NCBI RefSeq assembly: GCF_000519205.1
Contig: NZ_JAFB01000050.1
Span: 1 to 51,762 of the forward strand
Direction of reading: 5' to 3'
Length of the DNA stretch: 51,762 bases
From: Amycolatopsis taiwanensis DSM 45107
GTDB lineage: Bacteria; Actinomycetota; Actinomycetes; Mycobacteriales; Pseudonocardiaceae
Shown here: in pieces, positions 41,078-49,577 of the stretch
Position numbering within the stretch: the stretch's first letter is position 1
Layout of the letters: the number at the start of each line of letters is the position of its first letter
Notes under the pieces: model-generated
The model's input: the letters and a program-made list of their open reading frames with translations, nothing else
What the model was told of the DNA's origin: nothing
The model's database searches: none
Translations under genes and position numbers: made by a program

Positions 41078-42034
41078 TCACTCCGGCACGTAGTCCGGGC
41101 CGCTGTAGTGCCCGTCGAGCTGGGTACGGCGCTGCATCAGCAGATCGTTGAGCAGGCTGGACGCGCCGAAGCGGAACAGCTTCGGGGTGAGCCACTCCTC
41201 GCCCGCGACCTCGTGCACCGCCACCAGGTAGCGGATCGCGTCCTTGGTCGTCCGGATGCCACCGGCCGGCTTGACGCCGCGCAGCTGGCCGGTGGCGGTG
41301 TACCAGTCGCGAACCGCCTGCAGCATCACGTGCGTGACCGGCAGTGTCGCGGCGGGCGAGACCTTCCCGGTGGACGTCTTGATGAAGTCGCCGCCGGCCA
41401 GCAGCGCCAGCCAGGACGCGCGCCGGACGTTGTCGTAGGTGGCCAGTTCGCCGGTTTCCAGGATGACCTTCAGGTGTGTGCCGGGCCGGGCCGACTCACA
41501 CGCGGCCTTGACCGCCTGGATCTCCTCGAAGACCTGCCCGTAGCGCCCTTCGAGGAACGCGCCCCGGTCGATGACCATGTCGACCTCGCCGGCGCCGGAC
41601 TCCACGGCGAGCGCTACTTCGGCGAGCTTGACCGCCCGGCTGGACCGGCCGGACGGGAACGCGGTGGCCACGCTCGCGACCCCGATTCCGGTTCCCTGCA
41701 AGGCTTCCACCGCGGTCTCGACGAGATCGGGATAAATACACACCGCGGCGACCCGGGGCGTGTCGGGGTGCTGGGGGTCCGGGAGTTTCGCCTTGGCGGC
41801 CAGCGACCGCACCTTGCCCTGGGTGTCCGCGCCCTCCAGTGTGGTGAGGTCGACCATGGAGATCGCGGTGTCGATCGCCCACAGTTTCGCGGCCTTCTTG
41901 ATGCTGCGGGTGGCCAGCGCCGCGGCCCTGGCCTCCAAGCCGACCTGATCGACGCCGGGCAGTCCGTGCAGGAACCGGCGCAGGCTCGCGTCATCGCGGG
42001 TCGCGTCGGCGAGTTCGGCGACGAGTGCGGTCAT
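41078..42034 (-). CDS. deoC: Deoxyribose-phosphate aldolase
   Basis: A 318-residue class I aldolase that splits deoxyribose-5-phosphate into glyceraldehyde-3-phosphate and acetaldehyde. The Schiff-base lysine is in DFIKTSTGKVSPAAT (about 213-227) and the second catalytic Lys in LRGVKPAGGIRT. AVCIYPDLVETA and GAGEVDMVIDRGAFLEGRYGQVFEEI are family blocks. The protein is longer than E. coli DeoC (about 260), as is usual for this longer branch. AGTCTA on the plus strand (a minus-strand TAGACT) ends 7 nt before its ATG, suggesting a leaderless message. It feeds from the deoA reaction encoded 27 kb away. Confidence 0.95.
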   Translation of the reverse strand: MTALVAELADATRDDASLRRFLHGLPGVDQVGLEARAAALATRSIKKAAKLWAIDTAISMVDLTTLEGADTQGKVRSLAAKAKLPDPQHPDTPRVAAVCIYPDLVETAVEALQGTGIGVASVATAFPSGRSSRAVKLAEVALAVESGAGEVDMVIDRGAFLEGRYGQVFEEIQAVKAACESARPGTHLKVILETGELATYDNVRRASWLALLAGGDFIKTSTGKVSPAATLPVTHVMLQAVRDWYTATGQLRGVKPAGGIRTTKDAIRYLVAVHEVAGEEWLTPKLFRFGASSLLNDLLMQRRTQLDGHYSGPDYVPE

Positions 42035-42041
42035 ACCGGGG

Positions 42042-42047
42042 AGTCTA
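42042..42047 (-). promoter_or_regulatory. -10 element of a probably leaderless deoC promoter
   Basis: On the minus strand TAGACT is followed by 7 nt and the deoC ATG (42034), with no Shine-Dalgarno. The -35 is not clear. Confidence 0.45.
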
Positions 42048-42087
42048 GGCCAGGTGCCGCAGGGGAATGACCAGCTGTGAACAAGAT

Positions 42088-42122
42088 GGCGGGCCGCACC
42101 CTCCCTGGAGGTGCGGCCCGCC
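42088..42122 (-). terminator. Strong terminator hairpin after the CU044_5270-family gene
   Basis: GGCGGGCCGCACC (42088-42100) and GGTGCGGCCCGCC (42110-42122) form a perfect 13-bp stem with a 9-nt loop. On the minus strand it is followed by ATCTTGTTC. It lies just after the membrane-protein stop (42135) and insulates deoC. Confidence 0.85.
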
Positions 42123-42134
42123 GGCGGGAAGGGC

Positions 42135-43088
42135 TTACGGGGTCTGTCCGATGCGGTCGACCAGGCCGCTGGCGAGTAGCGCGTCGGCCTGGGTGCGCCC
42201 GTCGCTGACGTACCCGCCCGCTCCGAGGAGCTGGAAGGTGTTCGGGTCGAAGATCAAGACGCCCTTGTCCCCTCCGTTGTTGAGCAGATGGGACACCCCA
42301 ATCCCGTGCCGTCCCGCCGAGTCGGTGACGTCCGGTACGTATTCGTCCCCGGGAATCGTGGCCGCGACCCGGTACAACGCGGCCTTCAACGCGGGTGGCA
42401 CGGCGTTCTTCAACAGCGCGGTGATCCTCTGGAACACCCACTGGTCGAGCGTGTAGAGCCGCGCCGCGCCCGGCCCCATCTTGTCGTAGTCTCGCTGCAC
42501 CTGCGCGTATACCTCGGCGCGCAGTTTTTCCGGATCGGTCGGCAGAGTGGTCAGATAGTCGTAGGTCGGGTTGTACAACGACGGCGGCCCGCCCGGCCGC
42601 GAGTCGTTGGATCCCATCCGGAACTCCTCGATCCGGCCGTCCCGGTCTTCCCGCTCCAGACCGTCGGTCCCATCCACCTTGATCCAAGTCTGCGTGAGCA
42701 CGACTCGAATGCCAGCGTCGTTGTATACCGTCTTCGTGCTGGTGTAGGTGTAATCCCCGTGCCCGGAGGGAGCGTTCTCCGCCTTTTCCGCCGCGAGGTT
42801 GAGCACGCCCGCGACCGAGGTCAACGGCGCGGCCGGGGCGGGAGCCGCCTGGTTCGGCCCGGACGACGCGGGTGTGCCGGTCAGCCAGGCGACCAGTGCG
42901 ACCGCGATTACTCCCGCCAGGATCGGGGCGGTGATCGTCAGCCGGGGCAGGTGCCACCGCCGGGGTGCGCGTGCCGGGTTCGGGTTGTCCGCGTGCTTCT
43001 GCAGTGCGATCCGGTGCCTGGCGAGCGTGGTCGGGTCCGGGTCGTCGACCTCGGGCCGTAGCCGGGACAGCAGGTCCATCTCATCCAT
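42135..43088 (-). CDS. CU044_5270-family membrane protein linked to an ECF sigma factor
   Basis: A 317-residue single-pass protein. The cytosolic N terminus MDEMDLLSRLRPEVDDPDPTTLARHRIALQ is typical of the family. One membrane segment lies at about 50-70 (LTITAPILAGVIAVALVAWLTG). The extracellular part (about 80-317) has blocks such as YTYTSTKTVYNDAGIRVVLTQTWIKVDG. It overlaps the sigma gene by 8 bp, so the two are co-expressed. A role as a sigma-factor regulator or envelope sensor is inferred from linkage; no zinc-binding anti-sigma motif is seen. Confidence 0.8.
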   Translation of the reverse strand: MDEMDLLSRLRPEVDDPDPTTLARHRIALQKHADNPNPARAPRRWHLPRLTITAPILAGVIAVALVAWLTGTPASSGPNQAAPAPAAPLTSVAGVLNLAAEKAENAPSGHGDYTYTSTKTVYNDAGIRVVLTQTWIKVDGTDGLEREDRDGRIEEFRMGSNDSRPGGPPSLYNPTYDYLTTLPTDPEKLRAEVYAQVQRDYDKMGPGAARLYTLDQWVFQRITALLKNAVPPALKAALYRVAATIPGDEYVPDVTDSAGRHGIGVSHLLNNGGDKGVLIFDPNTFQLLGAGGYVSDGRTQADALLASGLVDRIGQTP

Positions 43089-43668
43089 TGTGGTTTTCCT
43101 CCGTGGGCAGCAGTTGGCGCAACTTGGTGCGGGCGCGGTGCAGTCGGGAACGGACCGTGCCGAGCGGAATGTCCAGCGCCTGGGCGACCTCCTCGTAGGA
43201 GAGGTGCTCCCAGGCGATGAGCAGCACGATGTCGCGTTCGGCAGCGGAAAGCCGCGCGAGCGCCTTGCCGAGCGGCTGCGCTGCGGCGCTCACCCGGTCC
43301 GAAACCAGGTTCTCGTGTCCTTCCGCGGTCTGGTCCGGACCGATCCTGGCCAGTGCGCGATATTGTCGGATTTCGGCGCGGCGGTGCCGGCCGAGCAGGT
43401 TCGACGCGATGCCGTACAGCCACGGCAACGCGTTGCGCTGGGTGAGGTCGAAACGACGCCGCTGGTCGAAGGCGACCAGCATGGTCTGACCGGTCAGGTC
43501 GTCGGCGAGTTGCGTACCGACCCGGCGGGCCAGGAAGCGGTGCACCGTGTCCGCATATCGGTCGAAGATGATCGCGAATGCGTCCGGGTCGCCCCAGGAC
43601 CGTTCGACGATCTCGGCATCGTCCAACTCACCGGCCGTGCGGTCCGACCGGGTCGGGAGGATGGTCAT
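43081..43668 (-). CDS. ECF-type RNA polymerase sigma factor
   Basis: A 195-residue sigma-70 family protein with only regions 2 and 4. Region 2 is DAFAIIFDRYADTVHRFLARRVGTQLADDLTGQTMLVAFDQRRRFD with PWLYGIASNLLGRHRR (about 28-95). Region 4 is LARLSAAERDIVLLIAWEHLSYEEVAQALDIPLGTVRSRLHRARTKLRQLL (about 135-187). ATG 43668 follows GAGAGG. It is translationally coupled to the downstream CU044_5270-type protein. The regulon is unknown. Confidence 0.92.
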   Translation of the reverse strand: MTILPTRSDRTAGELDDAEIVERSWGDPDAFAIIFDRYADTVHRFLARRVGTQLADDLTGQTMLVAFDQRRRFDLTQRNALPWLYGIASNLLGRHRRAEIRQYRALARIGPDQTAEGHENLVSDRVSAAAQPLGKALARLSAAERDIVLLIAWEHLSYEEVAQALDIPLGTVRSRLHRARTKLRQLLPTEENHNG

Positions 43669-43748
43669 GTGGGACCTCTCATCGGGCTCCTCTCGTCGGG
43701 TTCCTCACCCGTCTTTGCCCGATGTCCCGAACCGAGTTCCGGTCGGAT

Positions 43749-44375
43749 CTACCCGCGGATCTCTTTCCGGCGCGGCTTGCGGGTCACCTCGACCGCGCCC
43801 CAGAAGGCCAGGCCGTTGACCCGGACCACGGGTGCGCCGGGCGGGGGCTGGCTCGCGTCCCGGTGGTCCTTGCTTTCGAACGCGCCCATGAACCCGATGC
43901 CGCTGACCTCCACAACGACATCGTCGGGCACCGTGATTTCGATGCTGCCCATGATCGAGACCGCGGTGATGGTGGACACGCGTTCGGCGAACCGGGCATC
44001 GCGGAGATCGATTTCGACACTGCCCCAGAACGAGAAGCTGTTGTGCTGGGCCGGCACCACCCAGTTGCCCTTACGGCTCGAGCTCGACATGATCGCGATC
44101 GAGGTGGCCGACCCGGGGGTGCCGCCGATGCGGCTATCGATGGCCGGCGCGCGTGTCGCGCTCGGAACGACCGCGCCGGCCGAAACGGCGGGCAGATCGG
44201 CGACGGGCGGGTCTAACTCCGCCAACGTCTTCGCGGCGTAGACCGCGTCCAGCCGTTCTTCCAGCTCCTGAACCGTGATCCGCCCCTCGGACAGTGCGTT
44301 GTGGAGGATCTGCGCGACGCGCTCACGGTCGGCGTTGGAGGCCCGCATAGCTGGTTGCTCGGTCGGTTCGGTCAC
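43749..44375 (-). CDS. DUF1707 / LiaF-C-like domain protein
   Basis: A 208-residue protein. DUF1707 is at the N terminus: MRASNADRERVAQILHNALSEGRITVQELEERLDAVYAAKTLAELDPPVADLP (about 9-61). A beta-rich C-terminal region (about 95-205) resembles the YvqF/LiaF C-terminal domain, with repeated FWGSVEIDLRDA, SIMGSIEITVPDDVVVEVSGIGFMGAFE and FWGAVEVT. There is no membrane segment. Such proteins are linked to envelope stress responses, but this one's role is unknown. GTG 44375. Divergent from upp and 80 bp upstream of the sigma gene. Confidence 0.85.
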   Translation of the reverse strand: MTEPTEQPAMRASNADRERVAQILHNALSEGRITVQELEERLDAVYAAKTLAELDPPVADLPAVSAGAVVPSATRAPAIDSRIGGTPGSATSIAIMSSSSRKGNWVVPAQHNSFSFWGSVEIDLRDARFAERVSTITAVSIMGSIEITVPDDVVVEVSGIGFMGAFESKDHRDASQPPPGAPVVRVNGLAFWGAVEVTRKPRRKEIRG

Positions 44376-44518
44376 CCCGCGAGCCTATCGTCCTGCCCGG
44401 ATGAGCCACCGAAAAACGTCATCAAAACGTATCGTGTCCGCCTGCTCACATTGCGATGCGGATCGCGAGGGCTGTTTGCGTGACGCTGCGGCGAAAACCA
44501 GTGTTACCGTGACGCCTC

Positions 44519-45142
44519 ATGGACGTGCTCGTCGTCGATCATCCGCTGGCGAAGGACAGGCTGTCGACCATGCGCGACGCCAGGACCGACAGCGCCACCT
44601 TCCGCGCCGCGCTACACGACCTGACCGTCATGCTGATGTACGAAGCCACCCGTGACGCGCCGGTCCGCACCGAACGCATCCACACGCCCGTCGCCCGCAC
44701 CGACGCCTACCGGCTGGCGAACCCGCCGTTGCTGGTGCCGGTCCTGCGGGCCGGTCTCGGCATGGCCGACCAGGCGCACAAGCTGATCCCGGCCGCGCAG
44801 ATGGGTTTCGTCGGGCTGGCGCGCGACGAACAGACGCTCCACCCGACGCCGTACATGGAGTCGCTGCCGGAAGACCTCGCCGGCCGGCCGGTCCTGGTGC
44901 TGGACCCGATGCTGGCCACCGGCGGATCGATGGTCCACACGATCCGGCTGCTGACCGACCGCGGCGCCACCGACGTGACCGCGATCTGCGCGCTTGCCGC
45001 ACCGGAAGGGATCGCACGCCTCGAAGACTCGGGCCTCCCGGTCCGGGTGGTGACGGCGAGCATCGACCAGCGGCTCAACGACTCGGGGTTCATCGTGCCC
45101 GGCCTCGGCGACGCGGGGGACCGCCAGTACGGCGCCATCTGA
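44519..45142 (+). CDS. upp: Uracil phosphoribosyltransferase
   Basis: A 207-residue enzyme making UMP from uracil and PRPP. Family blocks are HPLAKDRLSTMRDARTDSATFRAALHDLTVMLMYEATRD, PVLRAGLGMADQAHKLIPAAQMGFVGLARDE, the PRPP loop VLVLDPMLATGGSMVHTIRLL (about 125-145) and FIVPGLGDAGDRQYGA at the C terminus. ATG 44519 has no Shine-Dalgarno; TACCGT (44505-44510) 8 nt upstream could be the -10. It recycles uracil released by the cdd/deoA route. The stop is followed by a perfect hairpin. Confidence 0.96.
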   Translation: MDVLVVDHPLAKDRLSTMRDARTDSATFRAALHDLTVMLMYEATRDAPVRTERIHTPVARTDAYRLANPPLLVPVLRAGLGMADQAHKLIPAAQMGFVGLARDEQTLHPTPYMESLPEDLAGRPVLVLDPMLATGGSMVHTIRLLTDRGATDVTAICALAAPEGIARLEDSGLPVRVVTASIDQRLNDSGFIVPGLGDAGDRQYGAI

Positions 45143-45152
45143 ACAACAATCG

Positions 45153-45180
45153 CGAGCCGGCATCCGTGGATGCCGGCTCG
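45153..45180 (+). terminator. upp terminator hairpin
   Basis: CGAGCCGGCATCC (45153-45165), loop GT, GGATGCCGGCTCG (45168-45180): a perfect 13-bp stem 10 nt after the upp stop, followed by TGTCGTGCC. Highly stable although without a T-run. Confidence 0.85.
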
Positions 45181-45370
45181 TGTCGTGCCGTGGGCCTGCC
45201 CGGTCGACGGTCACCCGGGGCGGTACCCAGGGCCGTGGGATGGGGCAGGGTGCGCTCGCGATCTTTCTCTTGGTGACTAAACGGTTGCGTTTTGTGCTGA
45301 CGCTTGGGTGTCGAAATCGTGTCGTTTCGTTGTCGAGAGGGAACTTGTTGATGCCTATACGTGGCTTTGA

Positions 45371-45597
45371 GGAGTCTCGAATGCTGCGACCAATACCGTG
45401 GTGGACACCATTCCAGTCGGCGAAACACCAACGGGTCTTGTGGTTACTCCGGATGGCGGTCGTGTCTATGTCGCCAACCGAAGTTCGGACCCGTCGGCGT
45501 CGCACCGACCGGTATCGCAATCGGCTCGGTTAACGGCAAACCCGTAAAGCCGTGCGAGCCAAAAGAGCCCAGCAGGCCGGAAGAGTGCCGGTGACCA
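45371..45597 (+). pseudogene. Relic of a YVTN-type beta-propeller gene
   Basis: From 45371 the plus strand reads GVSNAATNTVVDTIPVGE followed by TPTGLVVTPDGGRVYVANRSS, a textbook propeller blade. A frameshift near 45480 moves the match to FGPVGVAPTGIAIGSVNGKPVKPCEPKEPSRPEECR, which ends in TGA. There is a stop just upstream (45368-45370), and no start codon or export signal remains. About one and a half blades survive, so the gene is dead. The region 45181-45370 shows nothing else recognisable. Confidence 0.65.
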
Positions 45598-45660
45598 CCC
45601 ACGGACGTGATGGCCCAAAACTTCTGGGCCCCCACCCGGTGACTCACCTTCCCCACCCAC

Positions 45661-45860
45661 GAACTCACCGTCCCGAACCGGGACTTCACCGTCCTGAACC
45701 GGGGACACGCCGAGACCCGGCGTGTCCCCGACTCAGGCGTCCGAGTTCCCGGTTCAGGCATCCGAGTTCCCGGTTCAGGCGTCCGAGTTCCCGGTTCAGG
45801 CATCCGAGTTCCCGGTTCAGGCGTCCGAGTTCCCGGTTCAAGGGTTCGAGTTCCGTCTGG
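45661..45860. repeat. 21-nt tandem array with GGGGACACGCC hairpin, locus B
   Basis: Two left units (from 45661, GAACTCACCGTCCCGAACCGG and a variant), a perfect 11-bp hairpin (GGGGACACGCC 45701-45711, GGCGTGTCCCC 45719-45729), then five near-identical inverted 21-nt units 45734-45838 (core CCGAGTTCCCGGTT) and a degenerate sixth. Unit and hairpin match locus A at 24.4 kb. The array ends a few bases before the MerR promoter. Confidence 0.8.
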
Positions 45861-45866
45861 TGGGAT

Positions 45867-45904
45867 TTGACCTGGAGTGCACTCCAGGTCGTAGTGTCGG
45901 GCCA
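45867..45904 (+). promoter_or_regulatory. MerR-type promoter with 19-bp spacer and palindromic operator
   Basis: TTGACC (45867-45872), a 19-bp spacer, TAGTGT (45892-45897), then 6 nt to ATG 45904. A perfect 22-bp palindrome (45869-45890; half-site GACCTGGAGTG) fills the spacer. The overlong spacer with a centred dyad is the hallmark of MerR-activated promoters. The message should be leaderless. Confidence 0.85.
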
Positions 45905-46301
45905 TGAGCTACTCGATAGCGGAAGCTGCACGACGGAGTGGCCTGTCGATCGACACCCTCCGTTATTACGAGCGCATCAAGCTGGTCGAGCCGCCGGAGC
46001 GCGATGCGGCGGGGCGCCGTGCCTACTCGGATGACGACCTTGCCTGGCTGCGGTTTCTGACCAAGCTGCGCACCATCGGCATGCCCATCCGGAGGATGCG
46101 GGAGTACGCCGAGTTACGCCGGCACGGCGAAGCCGCCGCACCGCGGCGCATGGCCATCCTGGTGGAGCAGCGGCGCTCGGTGCGCGAGCGGATTGCCGAA
46201 CTTCAGTCCTGTTTGGACGTTCTCGACTACAAGATCGACCACTACGACCGGATCTGCGCGGGGATGTTCTCCAGCGGCGCGGTCAGGGAGGAAATTTCCG
46301 C

Positions 46302-46305
<4 letters not shown>
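45904..46305 (+). CDS. MerR-family transcriptional regulator
   Basis: A 133-residue regulator. The winged helix is SIAEAARRSGLSIDTLRYYERIKLVEPPERDAAGRRAYSDDDLAWLRFLTKLRTIGMPI (about 3-62), followed by the antiparallel coiled-coil helix (about 85-120) and a short tail. No cysteine pattern for metals is present, so it is more like the AdhR/YdfL stress-type members. It is expected to control its own leaderless promoter and the aldo-keto reductase whose GTG overlaps its stop (GTGA at 46302-46305). Inducer unknown; reactive aldehydes are a fair guess from the neighbour. Confidence 0.9.
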
Positions 46306-47279
<974 letters not shown>

Positions 47280-47313
47280 CACCCCTGGCCGCCGTTTGCA
47301 AGGTGGCCCGGTC

Positions 47314-47360
47314 ATGAGTGACCCGTTACTGACGAGATTCGGCAGGAACGGGTCACTCAT
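47314..47360. repeat. 47-nt stem-loop element, copy 2
   Basis: Arms ATGAGTGACCCGTT (47314-47327) and AACGGGTCACTCAT (47347-47360) pair perfectly around a 19-nt loop. The copy at 10408-10454 has the same arm and loop lengths. It lies between the convergent aldo-keto reductase and hisS genes, where it could terminate both transcripts. Confidence 0.8.
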
Positions 47361-47424
47361 GCACTCCGGTACTGCACGAAGGGGGCTCCGCCGTTCGCCA
47401 AAACGCGTCCGGCGAGGACGGGCC

Positions 47425-48717
47425 CTATTCGGCGAGCAGCGCGGCGACGGCGGTGGGGGCCTCGTCGAGGGGGACCTGTCGCTGCTCACGGGTGGCGAGG
47501 CTACGGACGGTGACGTTTCCGCTGTCCCAGTCCTCGCGGCCGACGATGACGACCGCGCGCGCCCCGGCCTTGTCCGCCTTGGCCAGCTCCTTGCCGAGCT
47601 TGCGCAGCTCCAGCGGCGTGGACGTGCGCAGGCCCGTGCCACGGAGCCGGGTCGCCACCTGCCGGGCCGCGCCGCCGAGGTCCTCGGAGACCGGGATCAC
47701 CACGACGTCGACCTCGCTTCGCGGGGACGGCGCCAGGCTGTGCGTGGCCAGGAAGTCCATCAGGGTCACGTCGCCCATGCCGAAACCGATGCCGGTGATC
47801 TGCTGGCTGGTGAACATGCCCGCCAGGTCGCTGTACCGGCCGCCGCCGAAGAGCGCGCGGTTGTTCTCGGGCGAAACGTCGAAGACCTCGAACACGGTGG
47901 ACGTGTAGTACGCCAGGCCCCGCACGATCATCGGGTCGAAGTGCACCAGCCCGGCGGCGTCGCTCTCCAGCACGCGCACCAGGTTCGACGCCTCCTTCAC
48001 CGGCGCCGGCAGTTCGTCGAGCAGCGCGAGCCCGGCGCCGAGCACGTCGCCCAGCTTTTCGAACTGCTTGTCCGCCAGCCCGATCGTCTCGGCCTGCCCG
48101 GCCAGCGTATCGCGGTCGTACTTCTCCCAGCGGTCCACCAGCGAGAACACCTGCGGCAACTGCTCGGCCGTGCAGCCGACCAGGTCGGTGAGCGCCGAGG
48201 ACAGCAGGTTCCGGTCGTTGGCGCGCACCCGGAACATGTCCTCGGTGGCGCCGACCGACCGGAGCAGGTCGTGCACCAGCTCGAACATCTCGATCTCGCA
48301 GTTGGGGCTCTCGGAGCCGAAGATGTCGGCGTTGATCTGCCAGTGCTCCCGCACCCGGCCTCGCTGTGGCCGCTCGTAGCGGAAGCAGTTGGGGTGGCTG
48401 TACCAGCGCACGGGGAACTGCAGCGAACCGGCGTTGCCCGCGATGATCCGCGCGACCGTCGGCGTCATCTCCGGCCGCAACGCGAGCCGCCGGTCACCCC
48501 GGTCGGTCAGCGTGTAGAGCTGCTGGTCGGCGATCTCCTGGCCCGACTTGCGCTCGTAGATCTCGGCGGACTCCATCAGCGGCCCGTCGTAGCGCAGGTA
48601 GCCGTACCGCTCCAGGACGTCGTAGAGATGGCCGAACACCTGCATCCGGACGGACATCTCCGGGGGCAGGAAATCCCTGGTCCCCCGGTAGGGCGCGGTC
48701 GGCAGGTACTCGGGCAC
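47425..48717 (-). CDS. hisS: Histidyl-tRNA synthetase (divergent form)
   Basis: A 430-residue class II synthetase. Motif 1 region is YRGTRDFLPPEMSVRMQVFGHLYDVLERYGY. ALRPEMTPTVARIIAG replaces the usual LRPEGT. Motif 2 is CFRYERPQRGRVREHWQINADIFG. The histidine-specific loop is MIVRGLAYYTSTVFEVF, where the common GLDYY is GLAYY but the Arg is kept. Motif 3 region is ALFGGGRYSDL. An anticodon domain follows (VDVVVIPVSEDLGGAARQVATRLRGTGLRT). GTG 48717 is the likely start, with AAAGGA about 10 nt upstream. It may be a second, specialised HisRS beside a housekeeping copy elsewhere. Confidence 0.88.
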   Translation of the reverse strand: MPEYLPTAPYRGTRDFLPPEMSVRMQVFGHLYDVLERYGYLRYDGPLMESAEIYERKSGQEIADQQLYTLTDRGDRRLALRPEMTPTVARIIAGNAGSLQFPVRWYSHPNCFRYERPQRGRVREHWQINADIFGSESPNCEIEMFELVHDLLRSVGATEDMFRVRANDRNLLSSALTDLVGCTAEQLPQVFSLVDRWEKYDRDTLAGQAETIGLADKQFEKLGDVLGAGLALLDELPAPVKEASNLVRVLESDAAGLVHFDPMIVRGLAYYTSTVFEVFDVSPENNRALFGGGRYSDLAGMFTSQQITGIGFGMGDVTLMDFLATHSLAPSPRSEVDVVVIPVSEDLGGAARQVATRLRGTGLRTSTPLELRKLGKELAKADKAGARAVVIVGREDWDSGNVTVRSLATREQRQVPLDEAPTAVAALLAE

Positions 48718-48968
48718 GAGAACGGTTTCCTTTACGTCAGGTGGTGCCGGCTGTAAAGGAAAGTCTATCGGCCTGCGCGATCGATATACCGTAGGCGGTG
48801 AGCAGGAGCGTGCCGCCGATGGCGACACCGAGCGTGGTCGAGCGGCGACGAGTAGTTCCTCCCGCCGTCTCGCCCAGGCACAGACAAGGTCAATGCTCGA
48901 TCGAGACGTCCTCACGATCAGCCGGGCGGGCTATCGCAGCAGCGAAGGATCGTCGAGACGCGCAGCAT

Positions 48969-49577
48969 TCACAGCGGTAGTCCTTGTTCCAGGTAGGCCA
49001 GGCCTTCGTCCAGCGCCGTCATGGCGTCGAGGTCGGGATTTTCCGCCCAGTTGAGCCACACCGACAGCGTGATGCCGAACACGGTGGCGGCGAAAGTGCG
49101 GACGGCGGGGTCGTCGGGCTCGCGCCCGGCTCGTTCGGCCACCAGCTCGGCGAGCATCCGTTGAGTTCGCTTGATGTTGGTCAGGCTGGCCGCCCACAGT
49201 TCGGGGACGGCGAGGACGAGGGCCTGCCGTTCCCGACGCTCGGAGATCTCTTCCGCGGACATGTCGCGGAAGGCCGCCCGAAAAGCGGCCCGAACCGCCT
49301 CGAGCGGTTTCAGCTCGGCCGGTTGGGCTCGGAAGGCGTCGACGACGACCGGGTCGTAGCCGTCGGAGACGATGAGCTGGTCCTTGGTCGGGAAATAGCG
49401 GAAGACCGTGCTGAGCGAGACTTCCGCGGCCTCGGCGATCTGCTCGACGGTAGTCGCTTCGTAGCCTTGTTCGGCGCACAGCCGTAGCGCGTGCTGCCGG
49501 ATCTTGGCACGCGTCTTGGCCTTCTTGCGCTCCCGCAGTCCGTTGCGGGGCGCGGCCTGGTCAGGATGTGCGGTCAC
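48969..49577 (-). CDS. TetR/AcrR-family transcriptional regulator
   Basis: A 202-residue regulator. The helix-turn-helix is KTRAKIRQHALRLCAEQGYEATTVEQIAEAAEVSLSTVFRYFPTKDQLIVSD (about 20-72). The remaining helices hold SVWLNWAENPDLDAMTALDEGLAYLEQGLPL at the end, as in many TetR C-terminal domains. GTG 49577 has GGAGG 7 nt upstream and overlaps the stop of the decayed CoA-ligase gene (GTGA), so the two were once translationally coupled. The 251-bp gap to hisS holds no further gene. Confidence 0.9.
   Translation of the reverse strand: MTAHPDQAAPRNGLRERKKAKTRAKIRQHALRLCAEQGYEATTVEQIAEAAEVSLSTVFRYFPTKDQLIVSDGYDPVVVDAFRAQPAELKPLEAVRAAFRAAFRDMSAEEISERRERQALVLAVPELWAASLTNIKRTQRMLAELVAERAGREPDDPAVRTFAATVFGITLSVWLNWAENPDLDAMTALDEGLAYLEQGLPL

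Noticed and set aside
39574..41151. Plus-strand frame of 525 codons opposite the full-length ALDH gene
   Set aside because: Antisense shadow of an ALDH with intact catalytic motifs; its translation is Arg/His/Gly-rich with no recognisable fold.
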